Positions 1 to 5,554 of a stretch of DNA of 8,837 nt are shown in pieces; position 1 is the first letter of the stretch, and every line of letters begins with the position of its first letter. A program made the translations under genes and the position numbers. The DNA is from Bifidobacteriaceae bacterium NR021 (lineage in GTDB: Bacteria > Actinomycetota > Actinomycetes > Actinomycetales > Bifidobacteriaceae): positions 108,849 through 117,685 of the forward strand of contig NQOP01000002.1 in the NCBI GenBank assembly GCA_003585845.1, given 5' to 3'. Under the pieces are notes generated by a model. The model was not told the DNA's origin. It was given only the letters and a program-made list of their open reading frames with translations, and searched no databases.

Positions 1-50
1 TTACTTTTGCACTTACTTTTGCACTTACTTCGACCAGTTACTTCGGCCAG
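1..50 (-). repeat. Short tandem repeats running from the stop codon of the DUF3043 gene
   Basis: On the + strand this reads TTACTTTTGCAC twice (1-12, 13-24), then TTACTTCGACCAG (25-37) and TTACTTCGGCCAG (38-50). Read on the gene's strand, every unit ends in TAA, and the unit at 38-50 supplies the real stop codon (38-40). The array therefore consists of two 13-base units followed by two 12-base units, and it may continue beyond the left edge. It looks like slippage-type duplication of the gene end. Its function is unknown. Confidence 0.85.
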
Positions 51-676
51 TTACCACGCTTTGCGCTACTCGGCTTAGGCAAACGCCAGCGACGAAGCTG
101 CATAGCGCGGCTGAATGCATACATGCCGGAACGCGATTTGCGCGACACAGCCACATCGCCAAAACGACGAATCAGCTCCTTGCGCAACTTACGCCACATA
201 ACAAACATGTCAATTACAGATGCAAACAAATACGCGTACAAGAACACCGCAAAAACAAAATAAACAATCACAAAATTAGATAGCGCAAACAAGCAAATCA
301 TAATCAGCACTGCAACTGGTATGAAAAACTCGCCAATATTAATTCGAGCATCCACGTAATCGCGAATATACACGCGCCATGGAAGCTGCTCAATTTTTGG
401 CATATGAGCCAAATCGCCAGTGCGCATTGCGTTGTATTGCAAATTCTCGGATTCGCGAAGACGAGCGCGCGCGCGTTTTGCACTTTCCTTGCGATCTGCT
501 GGTACTAGCGGGCGAAGCTTTTGCGCTTGAGCAGCGTTGCGCTTAGGCGTCGGCGCGTTTTTTTCGCGAGATTTCGTCGCTACAGACGATTCTGCATCCG
601 CTACTTTCTTTTGCAACGAAGGAGTAGACGCGCCCTCATTATTGGCAGTTTTCTTTGCAAATGGATTCCATGTCAT
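38..676 (-). CDS. DUF3043 family membrane protein (actinobacterial, function unknown)
   Basis: The product is 212 residues. Residues 1-75 are polar and rich in K, A, R and S, and look disordered. A charged region follows (R68-ARLRESENLQ). Two adjacent hydrophobic segments lie at about 117-135 and 137-158, preceded by the motif INIGEFFIP (112-120). The C-terminal end (160-212) is strongly basic. This matches the DUF3043 family: a soluble N-terminus, a GEFFIP-like turn and a pair of membrane helices. No catalytic residues are recognisable and no function is established for the family. The start is the ATG at 674-676 (MTWNPF). No clear Shine-Dalgarno sequence precedes it, so the start is less certain than for its neighbours. 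It is 158 bases downstream of the M20 peptidase gene and separated from it by a terminator, so it is probably transcribed separately. The stop codon lies within a short tandem repeat. Confidence 0.8.
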   Translation of the reverse strand: MTWNPFAKKTANNEGASTPSLQKKVADAESSVATKSREKNAPTPKRNAAQAQKLRPLVPADRKESAKRARARLRESENLQYNAMRTGDLAHMPKIEQLPWRVYIRDYVDARINIGEFFIPVAVLIMICLFALSNFVIVYFVFAVFLYAYLFASVIDMFVMWRKLRKELIRRFGDVAVSRKSRSGMYAFSRAMQLRRWRLPKPSSAKRGNWPK

Positions 677-723
677 GTTTGCAGATTACTCAACAGACTA
701 GACGCATGCAGACGCGGCGGAAA

Positions 724-793
724 CGGCAGAAACTTTACAGCCGCGCGCAGTTTATGTCATCTACACAGCAAAAAGCGGCAGAAACTTTACAGC
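724..793. repeat. 18-base direct repeat, two copies 52 bases apart
   Basis: The sequence CGGCAGAAACTTTACAGC occurs identically at 724-741 and 776-793, in the 158-base gap between the M20 and DUF3043 genes. The right copy forms the left arm of the terminator at 770-812. The left copy sits in GC-rich sequence that can pair weakly (CGCGGC/GCCGCG) but has no T run. Apart from these repeats and the terminator, nothing else is recognisable in the gap. Confidence 0.8.
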
Positions 794-812
794 GTTGCAA
801 AGTTTTTGCCGC
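770..812 (-). terminator. Intrinsic terminator of the M20 peptidase gene
   Basis: Read on the minus strand, arms GCGGCAAAAACTTT (812-799) and AAAGTTTCTGCCGC (788-775) pair over 14 positions with a single A-C mismatch around a 10-base loop. They are followed at once by TTTTT (774-770). The structure starts 22 bases after the stop codon of the M20 gene, as expected for a Rho-independent terminator. On the + strand the mismatch becomes a G-U pair, but no T tract follows that strand's hairpin. Confidence 0.75.
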
Positions 813-834
813 CTGCGCGCAAAATTAGCCAGAA

Positions 835-2202
835 TTACTCGCCCAATCGATCCAAAAGCAGCGCTTCCGTCACAATATTTCCGCGCAAACCAGAAAGCGA
901 AATCGACTCGTTTGGGCTGTGCGCATTGGACTTAGGATCTTCCGGACCCGTCACCAGCACCTGCGCCTTCGGGAAGATGCGCTGAAGCTCAGGAATAAAC
1001 GGAATCGAACCACCCTCGCCCTTATTTACCGGCTCCACGCCAAAAGCATCGCGCATAGAAGCGAGCGCATCCTTCGTTGCAACAGCATCCGGATCCATTG
1101 CCCAACCCATGCCGTTATCAATCGGCTCTGCAGTAACTTCTGCACCAAAAGGCGCGTGAGATACCAAGAAGTCACACAATGCTTTTTGCGCTTCTTCCGG
1201 ACGCTGCGAAGGCGCGGTACGAAGCGAAAGACGCAACTTAGTTTCGTGCGCAATCACATTAAAACTGCCCTCAACAGGATGCGCGTCCATGCCGATTACC
1301 GTCAAGCTTGGCTTAGTCCACATGCGCGCGGCGAGTGAACCGGTGCCTGCAAGCTTATAAGAATCAACCACGGAAGCGTCGGCACGCACTTGCGCTTCGT
1401 CCAAATCGCGCTGCAAACCGCCAACTGGCTCCTCTGCTTCAATTCCAGGAACTGCCAAGTCGCCAGCCTCGTTGTAAAGCGAGGCAATAAGCATGGAAGC
1501 GAGCGTGTAAGCGTCCAAAATTGGGCCGCCGAACTGGCCGGAATGCACTTGATGGCCGAGCACTTTAACCTTTACGTCCACGTCGGTATTTCCGCGCAAA
1601 CTCGTTGTGAGGCTTGGGATTTCGGCAGACCAGTTGCCGGAGTCGGCAACGATAATTACGTCTGATTCAAATTCGTCTTTATGCGACTCGATAAAAGGAA
1701 TGAAGCTTGGCGAGCCCATTTCTTCTTCGCCTTCGATGAAAACTTTAATATTTACGCGCAAAGCGTCGCTCAGTGCGCGCAAAGCTCCGTAGTGAATTGC
1801 AATTCCGCCGCCGTCGTCGGCTGAACCGCGTCCGTAGAGGCGACCGTCGCGCTCTGTGCCTTCGAATGGGTTAGTTTCCCACTCGGATGGGTCTGGCACT
1901 GGTTGCACATCGTGATGCGCGTAGAGCAAAACCGTTGGCGCGTTTGGGTTTACGATGCGCGAGCCGACCACTTCGAAAGCTCCTGGAGTGCCGTCCGGAT
2001 TCGTGGACTGCTCAACGCGCGCGTCAATACCAACCTCACGCAATACCCCAGCCACGTATTGCGCGGACTTTTGCATATGCTCGCCAGCAATGCCCTTAGC
2101 CGACACCGCAGCCAGCGAAATCTTCTTATTCAGCACGGAAACTACGTCATTCCAAGCGTCCTGCACGCGAGCGCGCACGTCTTCGACAGCCAAACCTGCC
2201 AT
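835..2202 (-). CDS. M20 family metallopeptidase (dipeptidase)
   Basis: The 455-residue product is a cytoplasmic zinc exopeptidase of the M20 family (CNDP/PepV-like dipeptidases and relatives). The expected metal-site motifs are all present: HHDV with H96 and catalytic D98; GRGSADDGGG with bridging D129; EGEEEMGS with the catalytic/ligand glutamate pair E160-E161; D187 in VADSGNW; and H428 in SNAHSPNES. The dimerisation (lid) domain lies at about 200-325 and carries GHQVHSGQFGG, with H220 likely reaching the partner active site. Length fits the dipeptidase branch. The start is the ATG at 2200-2202 with GGAGG at 2207-2211, four bases upstream. A consensus -10 lies further up and a terminator follows the gene, so it is probably monocistronic. 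Substrate cannot be read from the sequence: dipeptidase is more likely than DapE or ArgE given the length and the HSGQFGG motif. Confidence 0.9.
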   Translation of the reverse strand: MAGLAVEDVRARVQDAWNDVVSVLNKKISLAAVSAKGIAGEHMQKSAQYVAGVLREVGIDARVEQSTNPDGTPGAFEVVGSRIVNPNAPTVLLYAHHDVQPVPDPSEWETNPFEGTERDGRLYGRGSADDGGGIAIHYGALRALSDALRVNIKVFIEGEEEMGSPSFIPFIESHKDEFESDVIIVADSGNWSAEIPSLTTSLRGNTDVDVKVKVLGHQVHSGQFGGPILDAYTLASMLIASLYNEAGDLAVPGIEAEEPVGGLQRDLDEAQVRADASVVDSYKLAGTGSLAARMWTKPSLTVIGMDAHPVEGSFNVIAHETKLRLSLRTAPSQRPEEAQKALCDFLVSHAPFGAEVTAEPIDNGMGWAMDPDAVATKDALASMRDAFGVEPVNKGEGGSIPFIPELQRIFPKAQVLVTGPEDPKSNAHSPNESISLSGLRGNIVTEALLLDRLGE

Positions 2203-2262
2203 AAATCCTCCAAACTAAAAGTAACAGAGCGGTAATTGATGCCTATAAAACTATACCTACAA

Positions 2263-2268
2263 ATTATA
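2263..2268 (-). promoter_or_regulatory. -10 box of the M20 peptidase gene
   Basis: The minus strand reads GGGTATAATTT with a perfect TATAAT at 2268-2263, which puts transcription start near 2256 and gives a leader of about 54 bases. No good -35 hexamer lies 16-18 bases upstream. That position falls within two tandem copies of AAAAAGTTTGCG (2282-2305), so an activator or an A-tract element may substitute. Confidence 0.55.
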
Positions 2269-2281
2269 CCCAAACTATGTC

Positions 2282-2305
2282 CGCAAACTTTTTCGCAAAC
2301 TTTTT
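2282..2305. repeat. 12-base tandem repeat upstream of the M20 gene promoter
   Basis: CGCAAACTTTTT occurs twice without a gap (2282-2293 and 2294-2305). Relative to the leftward -10 at 2263-2268 it covers the -35 region and the bases just upstream. It could be a protein-binding site or a slippage product. Confidence 0.7.
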
Positions 2306-2352
2306 AACAAACGCTCGCGCTATAAGCGCTCAAGCATGTCGTCGCGCACACT

Positions 2353-2541
2353 AAGTCCCCAAATTCAGGGAAATATGCGCGCAAATGTGGACTTATCCAC
2401 TACCCAAGTCCACAAACTCGCGGAAGTATGCGCGCAAATGTGTACTTACACACCACACAAGTCCACAAACTCGCGGAAATATGCGCGCAAATGGGGACTT
2501 ACGCACGCCCTAAGTAAACAAACGCGGGGTAAAGTGCGCGC
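2353..2541 (-). repeat. Tandem 53-base repeat array, each unit a hairpin
   Basis: Units start with AAGT at 2353, 2406, 2459 and 2512, exactly 53 bases apart. Units 1-3 are full copies. The first 43 bases of units 2 and 3 differ at three positions. Unit 4 keeps only about its first 30 bases, then runs into the right-hand direct repeat. On the minus strand each full unit reads AAGTCCACA-TTTG-CGCG-8 bases-CGCG-AGTT-TGTGGACTT or a close variant: a 9-bp outer stem with one mismatch, a symmetric internal loop, and a 4-bp CGCG inner stem. The inner stem is lost in unit 1. The folded blocks are 2353-2394, 2406-2447 and 2459-2500. The array lies downstream of the phosphatase gene, in that gene's sense orientation. 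Confidence 0.9.
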
Positions 2542-2571
2542 TGTGCAGCGCTCAAGCAGGTCGTCGCGCAC
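2534..2571 (-). terminator. Possible terminator hairpin after the phosphatase gene
   Basis: On the minus strand GTGCGCG (2571-2565) pairs with CGCGCAC (2540-2534), with a possible CTG/CAG extension after a five-base bulge. Only TTT (2533-2531) follows. The stem is strong but the T tract is poor, so this is a tentative end for the thyA-dfrA-phosphatase transcript. The hairpins further down could contribute. Confidence 0.3.
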
Positions 2572-2587
2572 GTTTGGAGCGCTTAGT

Positions 2588-3139
2588 TTAGTCAGCCCTC
2601 TCAATGCGCGCGGCAACCCAATCGACGATATAAGGCGCGCACTGCTCAACCTGATCCATCGCAACCTCAAATTCGCGAGGACCTCCGTACCACGGATCTG
2701 CCAAGTCGAGCAACATCTCGCGACCCGGCTGCGGCTTAGGAAGCGACGGATCAAACGCGCGGTACATGTGCACAAGTTCGCGCTTTTGCAGCGGCAACAA
2801 ACGCAAAAGCGAACGCATATGCGAAGCCGTCATCGGCAAAAACAGGTTCGTTTCCGCAATCTCATCCGCTTCAATTCGATGCGCAAAATGCGAAGCAGGA
2901 AGCCTGTATCCGCGCTTAGTTAATTCCCTTTGCGCGCGGCGGTCAATCGGATTTCCGTACTCTTCGTCGCTTACACCGCTGGAACGCACGGCAACAACGT
3001 CGCCCAATCCCCTCAATTGAAACTCGTTGCGCAACACAATTTCCGCCATTGGCGAGCGGCAAATATTGCCTGTGCAAACCGTCATAACGGTATATGGGTG
3101 ACGCGCGTCGACCTTGATTTTGCTTGATTCTTCAGTCAT
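2588..3139 (-). CDS. Low-molecular-weight protein tyrosine phosphatase
   Basis: The 183-residue cytoplasmic phosphatase would remove phosphate from phosphotyrosine through a phosphocysteine intermediate. The P-loop CX5R is clear as CTGNICRS (nucleophile C22, R28) in the family context VCTGNICRSPMAE. The general-acid loop is DPWYGG with D148. It is somewhat longer than the usual 150-165 residues because of an N-terminal tail of about 15 residues. The start is the ATG at 3137-3139 with GAGG at 3144-3147. It follows dfrA by 47 bases on the same strand, and that gap is a tandem repeat whose last unit supplies the ribosome binding site. This suggests one transcript with thyA and dfrA. In actinobacteria such enzymes often act on tyrosine kinases of polysaccharide synthesis, but no such kinase is in the window, so the substrate is unknown. 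Confidence 0.9.
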   Translation of the reverse strand: MTEESSKIKVDARHPYTVMTVCTGNICRSPMAEIVLRNEFQLRGLGDVVAVRSSGVSDEEYGNPIDRRAQRELTKRGYRLPASHFAHRIEADEIAETNLFLPMTASHMRSLLRLLPLQKRELVHMYRAFDPSLPKPQPGREMLLDLADPWYGGPREFEVAMDQVEQCAPYIVDWVAARIERAD

Positions 3140-3146
3140 ATTTCCT

Positions 3147-3195
3147 CGTTTACTTTGCGGTTTTCGTTTACTTTGCGGTTTCTTGTTTACTGCGC
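3147..3195 (-). repeat. 18-base tandem repeat between dfrA and the phosphatase gene
   Basis: CGTTTACTTTGCGGTTTT occurs at 3147-3164 and again at 3165-3182 with one change at its last base. A shorter third copy (GTTTACTGCG, 3186-3195) contains the dfrA stop codon (TTA, 3187-3189). On the coding strand the array starts at the dfrA stop, and its last unit ends in the GAGG that serves as ribosome binding site for the phosphatase gene. It fills essentially the whole intergenic gap. Confidence 0.85.
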
Positions 3196-3870
3196 AGGCT
3201 CATATACCATAGACCGGTATCGTGCAGGATTGCTTTCGCTACCAACCTTCAGCAGCGCTTCCTCAAACTCGCCTTCGCGCGCAACATGCCATTTTCCTGC
3301 ATCAACCAATGCATGAATATTCGGAGCAAATGTGTCCGCTGCAACTTTCGCATCGATTTGCGTTACGTAAGCTGCGTCCGCATGATAATTCGCAAGCATT
3401 TCGCGCAAAATCGCAGCGCCGCCAATAACCCAGATTGCGCGTCCGTCTTGCGGCAAGTCTTGAGATGCGTCTTGAGATGCGCTTTCCTGATTTTCAAGCG
3501 TTTCCCTATTTTCCAGCGCTTCCCTATTTTCCAGCGCTTCCCTATTTTCCAGCCATTCGCGCGCATAATTCAAAGCCGCGTCAATGCTAGTAAAACTACG
3601 CGCACCATCCGCCACAAAATCAGGATTATGCGTAACAACAATATTTTCACGCCCAGGCAGCGGACGGAACTTCGGCGGCATCGCATCCCACGTGCCACGA
3701 CCCATAATCACAGGGCAGCCGATAGTCATCGCCTTAAAATAGCGCAAATCCGGCGAAAGTCGCCACGGCATGCCTCCGTTTACGCCCATCGCGCCGGGCT
3801 TGCCGTCCAAACCAAAAGCCTCGCCCCAAATCAGTCGCACAGGGAAATTATGCGACACACTGTTTGCCAT
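3187..3870 (-). CDS. dfrA: Dihydrofolate reductase with a repetitive insert
   Basis: The product reduces dihydrofolate to tetrahydrofolate with NADPH in the cytoplasm, recycling the folate oxidised by ThyA. Family motifs are in order: LIWGEAFG (13-20), the M20-loop region GVNGGMPWRLSPDLRYFK (29-46) with catalytic acid D41 equivalent to E. coli D27, PVIMGRGTWDAMP (53-65), and the NADPH-binding WVIGGAAI (147-154). At 227 residues it is longer than the usual 160-190. Much of the excess is a hydrophilic insert at about 107-142: LENREA, LENREA, LENRET, LENQES, then two ASQD and one LPQD. The insert is encoded by short tandem DNA repeats, and it falls before the conserved GG strand, where surface loops tolerate length changes. 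The start is the ATG at 3868-3870, with GAGGTG at 3876-3881. thyA lies 88 bases upstream on the same strand. Confidence 0.93.
   Translation of the reverse strand: MANSVSHNFPVRLIWGEAFGLDGKPGAMGVNGGMPWRLSPDLRYFKAMTIGCPVIMGRGTWDAMPPKFRPLPGRENIVVTHNPDFVADGARSFTSIDAALNYAREWLENREALENREALENRETLENQESASQDASQDLPQDGRAIWVIGGAAILREMLANYHADAAYVTQIDAKVAADTFAPNIHALVDAGKWHVAREGEFEEALLKVGSESNPARYRSMVYEPAQ
3457..3553 (-). repeat. In-frame tandem repeats inside dfrA
   Basis: Two adjacent arrays are seen. GTCTTGAGATGC occurs twice (3457-3468, 3469-3480) and encodes ASQD-type repeats. An 18-base unit, TTTTCCAGCGCTTCCCTA, occurs at 3509-3526 and 3527-3544. A diverged copy lies at 3491-3508 and a half copy at 3545-3553. 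The 18-base units encode LENREA-type hexapeptides. Unit lengths are multiples of three, so the reading frame is preserved. Confidence 0.92.
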
Positions 3871-3889
3871 ATACGCACCTCACACGCTA

Positions 3890-3941
3890 AAACAAGCAAA
3901 AAATTAAACTAAATCAAGCAAAATCAAGCTAAAAATCAAGC
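3890..3941 (-). repeat. AAATCAAGC repeats downstream of thyA
   Basis: AAATCAAGC occurs at 3911-3919, 3921-3929 and 3933-3941, with a degenerate AAACAAGC near 3892. This AT-rich run occupies most of the 88-base gap between thyA and dfrA and begins 17 bases after the thyA stop. On the transcribed strand it reads GCTTGATTT. It contains no stable hairpin and no T-tract terminator, which fits readthrough into dfrA. Confidence 0.7.
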
Positions 3942-3958
3942 AAATAATTCGCAACCAA

Positions 3959-4831
3959 TCACACCGCAACCGGCGCTTTAATCGTCGGATGATGCTTGTA
4001 ATCAACCACCTTAAAATCGCTGTAATCGTAGTCAAAAATCGAATCCGCCTTACGAATTTCAAGCTGCGGATACGGGTACGGCTCGCGCGAAAGCTGCTCG
4101 AGCACCTGCTCAACGTGATTGTCATAAATATGGCAATCGCCGCCCGTCCACACGAACTCGCCCGGCTCAAGTCCTGCCTGCTGAGCCATCATCATCGTCA
4201 AAAGCGAATAAGACGCAATGTTAAACGGCACGCCAAGGAACATATCGCAAGAACGCTGGTAAAGCTGGCACGAAAGCTTGCCGTCAGCAACGTAAAATTG
4301 GAAAAGCGAGTGGCAAGGCGGCAACGCCATATGCTCAACTTCCGCAGGATTCCAAGCGCTAACAATCATACGACGAGAATCCGGGTGATTCTTCATAAGA
4401 TCCAGCACGTTTGCGATTTGGTCGATTGTGCGGTTTGGATTTTCCGCAGTCGGCGCCGGCCAACTCCTCCACTGCACACCGTAAACAGGACCCAAATCGC
4501 CGTTTTCGTCCGCCCACTCGTCCCAGATGTGAACGCCATTTTCCTGCAACCAACGCACGTTACTCGAACCCTTAAGGAACCAAAGCAACTCGTACGCAAG
4601 TCCTTTGAAAAACACGGTTTTCGTGGTGATAAGCGGGAAATATTTGCTAATGTCGAAGCGGATTTGCTGGCCAAAAAGCGAGATTGTGCCAGTGCCTGTG
4701 CGATCAGATTTTAAAGTGCCTTCCGTAAGGATTTTTCGCACTAAATCCTCGTAAGGAGTTGGGATGCTGGAAAGCGGTTTTTGTGGTACACGCGCGCGAA
4801 TTGCTGCAAGTTCTTCTTCTGTTAAAGCCAT
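3959..4831 (-). CDS. thyA: Thymidylate synthase
   Basis: The 290-residue enzyme methylates dUMP to dTMP using 5,10-methylene-tetrahydrofolate and releases dihydrofolate. Motifs of the ThyA (not ThyX) family are all present: DRTGTGT with phosphate-binding R44; [12 protein letters not shown] with R153/R154, the arginine pair reaching the partner subunit; [11 protein letters not shown] with nucleophile C173; [16 protein letters not shown] with D196 and N204; GDCHIYDNH with H234 and Y236; and the C-terminal APVAV that closes over the active site. It has about 23 more N-terminal residues than E. coli ThyA. The start is the ATG at 4829-4831. No convincing Shine-Dalgarno sequence precedes it, so the exact start is the weakest part of the call. 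A possible minus-strand -10 (TAGAAT, 4915-4910) would give a leader of about 70 bases. It is the first gene of the likely thyA-dfrA-phosphatase operon. Confidence 0.95.
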   Translation of the reverse strand: MALTEEELAAIRARVPQKPLSSIPTPYEDLVRKILTEGTLKSDRTGTGTISLFGQQIRFDISKYFPLITTKTVFFKGLAYELLWFLKGSSNVRWLQENGVHIWDEWADENGDLGPVYGVQWRSWPAPTAENPNRTIDQIANVLDLMKNHPDSRRMIVSAWNPAEVEHMALPPCHSLFQFYVADGKLSCQLYQRSCDMFLGVPFNIASYSLLTMMMAQQAGLEPGEFVWTGGDCHIYDNHVEQVLEQLSREPYPYPQLEIRKADSIFDYDYSDFKVVDYKHHPTIKAPVAV

Positions 4832-4918
4832 GCTGCCATGTTAACAAAGCGCTAATAAATTTAAAGAATTGCGCCCGTAAAACCATATGCCTACCACGCA
4901 AAACGCTAGATTCTACGA

Positions 4919-4946
4919 TTGAGCGCAAAGTTACAATCCTTACGAT
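4919..4946 (+). promoter_or_regulatory. Promoter of the OsmC-family gene
   Basis: TTGAGC (4919-4924) and TACGAT (4941-4946) are separated by 16 bases, each matching four of six consensus bases. Start would fall near 4953, about 30 bases before the ATG at 4983 and just downstream of the alternative ATG at 4950. It nearly touches a possible leftward -10 for thyA at 4910-4915. The rest of the 151-base divergent gap (4832-4982) shows no clear operator. Confidence 0.45.
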
Positions 4947-4982
4947 AACATGAACAAATACGACTACAGCAAAGGAGCAAAA

Positions 4983-5402
4983 ATGTCTAGAAGATTATGG
5001 GTAGAGCGCAACGAGGACGGCACTTGGGAAGCACACAGCGACGACGGTGTGAGCTTGAAGTTTGGTCACGGCGAAGGCATGTTCAACCCTGTTGAATTAA
5101 TGCAAATCGCTTTAGCTGGTTGCACAGCTCTTAGCAGCCAGTACGCTGCAGAACACGCTATTGGCGAGGGCGCTGGAGCGCGAGTTGTAGTAAACGGCAC
5201 GTACGACGCGGAGGAAGGCGCATACTTGCGTTTTCAAGAAGACGTCACTCTTGACGCAACTTGCGCAAAACCTGCACTCAGCCAGGAAGATGCGTCCGCA
5301 CTAAAAGAGCGCATGGAACGCCACATTTCCAGGGGTTGTACTGTTAAGCATACGCTCGAAAAAGGCACTCAAGTTAGCGTAAACGTTACTGTTCGCAGCT
5401 AG
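4983..5402 (+). CDS. OsmC/Ohr family protein
   Basis: The 139-residue product fits the OsmC/Ohr fold, whose members reduce organic hydroperoxides through two cysteines. The first is C47 in PVELMQIALAGCTALSS, at the start of the central helix. The second is C119 in HISRGCTVKHTLEKG. A third cysteine (C94) is not part of the usual pair. The length is typical of the family. The start chosen is the ATG at 4983-4985, with AAAGGAG at 4971-4977 five bases upstream. An in-frame ATG at 4950 has no ribosome binding site and lies at or before the predicted transcription start. Divergent from thyA and 152 bases before the glycosyltransferase gene, which has its own promoter. It could be Ohr, OsmC or the less characterised YhfA-like branch, and the sequence alone does not decide. 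Confidence 0.85.
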   Translation: MSRRLWVERNEDGTWEAHSDDGVSLKFGHGEGMFNPVELMQIALAGCTALSSQYAAEHAIGEGAGARVVVNGTYDAEEGAYLRFQEDVTLDATCAKPALSQEDASALKERMERHISRGCTVKHTLEKGTQVSVNVTVRS

Positions 5403-5408
5403 AATAAG

Positions 5409-5469
5409 CCAAAAGTCGCACCAAAAGTCGTGAAAAATCACACTAAACTTGCACTAAAATCACACTAAA
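5409..5469 (+). repeat. Direct repeats between the OsmC gene and the glycosyltransferase gene
   Basis: CCAAAAGTCG occurs at 5409-5418 and 5421-5430 (12-base period). AAAATCACACTAAA occurs at 5434-5447 and 5456-5469 (22-base period). The first starts six bases after the OsmC stop codon. No strong terminator is visible in the gap: the best hairpin is only GTGA-AAAA-TCAC. Confidence 0.75.
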
Positions 5470-5489
5470 ATTCACCACGTGTGGCACAA

Positions 5490-5518
5490 TTGAGTACACA
5501 AGATATTTGCGCAATAAT
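5490..5518 (+). promoter_or_regulatory. Promoter of the glycosyltransferase gene
   Basis: TTGAGT (5490-5495) and AATAAT (5513-5518) are separated by exactly 17 bases, matching four and five of six consensus bases. Transcription would start near 5525, about 30 bases before the TTG start at 5555. This rules against the in-frame ATG at 5507, which lies inside the promoter spacer. Confidence 0.6.
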
Positions 5519-5554
5519 GACGCTACGCATGCATGTATGCAACCGGAGGAAACT

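Larger units (their letters stand above)
2325..2571. repeat. 25-base direct repeats flanking the 53-base repeat array
   Basis: Copies at 2325-2349 and 2547-2571 share 24 of 25 bases. Both begin AGCGCTCAAGCA and end GTCGTCGCGCAC, with T/G as the single difference. Similarity extends leftward with gaps: AACAAACGC precedes both (2306-2314 and 2517-2525), and a GCGCT-N3/4-AGCGC inverted repeat spans the start of each copy. The two copies enclose the tandem 53-base units. The whole lies in the 385-base gene-free gap (2203-2587) between the M20 gene and the phosphatase gene. No coding sequence is credible there. Confidence 0.85.

Noticed and set aside
2393..2401. TTATCCACT resembling a DnaA box, hinting at an origin or iterons
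   Set aside because: Only one near match (eight of nine) is seen in the repeat array. The other units do not keep it, and no dnaA, dnaN or rep gene is present.
2353..2541. Tandem repeats considered as a CRISPR array
   Set aside because: The conserved block is 42 bases with 11-base linkers that resemble each other, so there are no spacers of 30-40 unique bases, and no cas gene is nearby.
2336..2923. 195-codon rightward open frame over the repeat array
   Set aside because: It reads across the hairpin array and antisense to the phosphatase gene. Its first 80 residues simply translate the repeats, it has no ribosome binding site and no recognisable domain.
3124..3912. 262-codon rightward open frame
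   Set aside because: It is antisense to dfrA, whose motifs are complete on the minus strand. The apparent protein is basic and contains translated repeats (RFPIFQ), as expected of a shadow frame.
3989..4714. 241-codon rightward open frame
   Set aside because: It is antisense to thyA, which has every conserved motif. No start signal or domain is visible.
4950..4985. ATG at 4950 as the start of the OsmC-family gene
   Set aside because: It has no ribosome binding site and lies at or before the predicted transcription start. The ATG at 4983 has AAAGGAG at the right distance.
5474..5483. CCACGTGTGG as a possible operator
   Set aside because: It is not a full palindrome (only CACGTG is) and no second copy or known regulator supports it.
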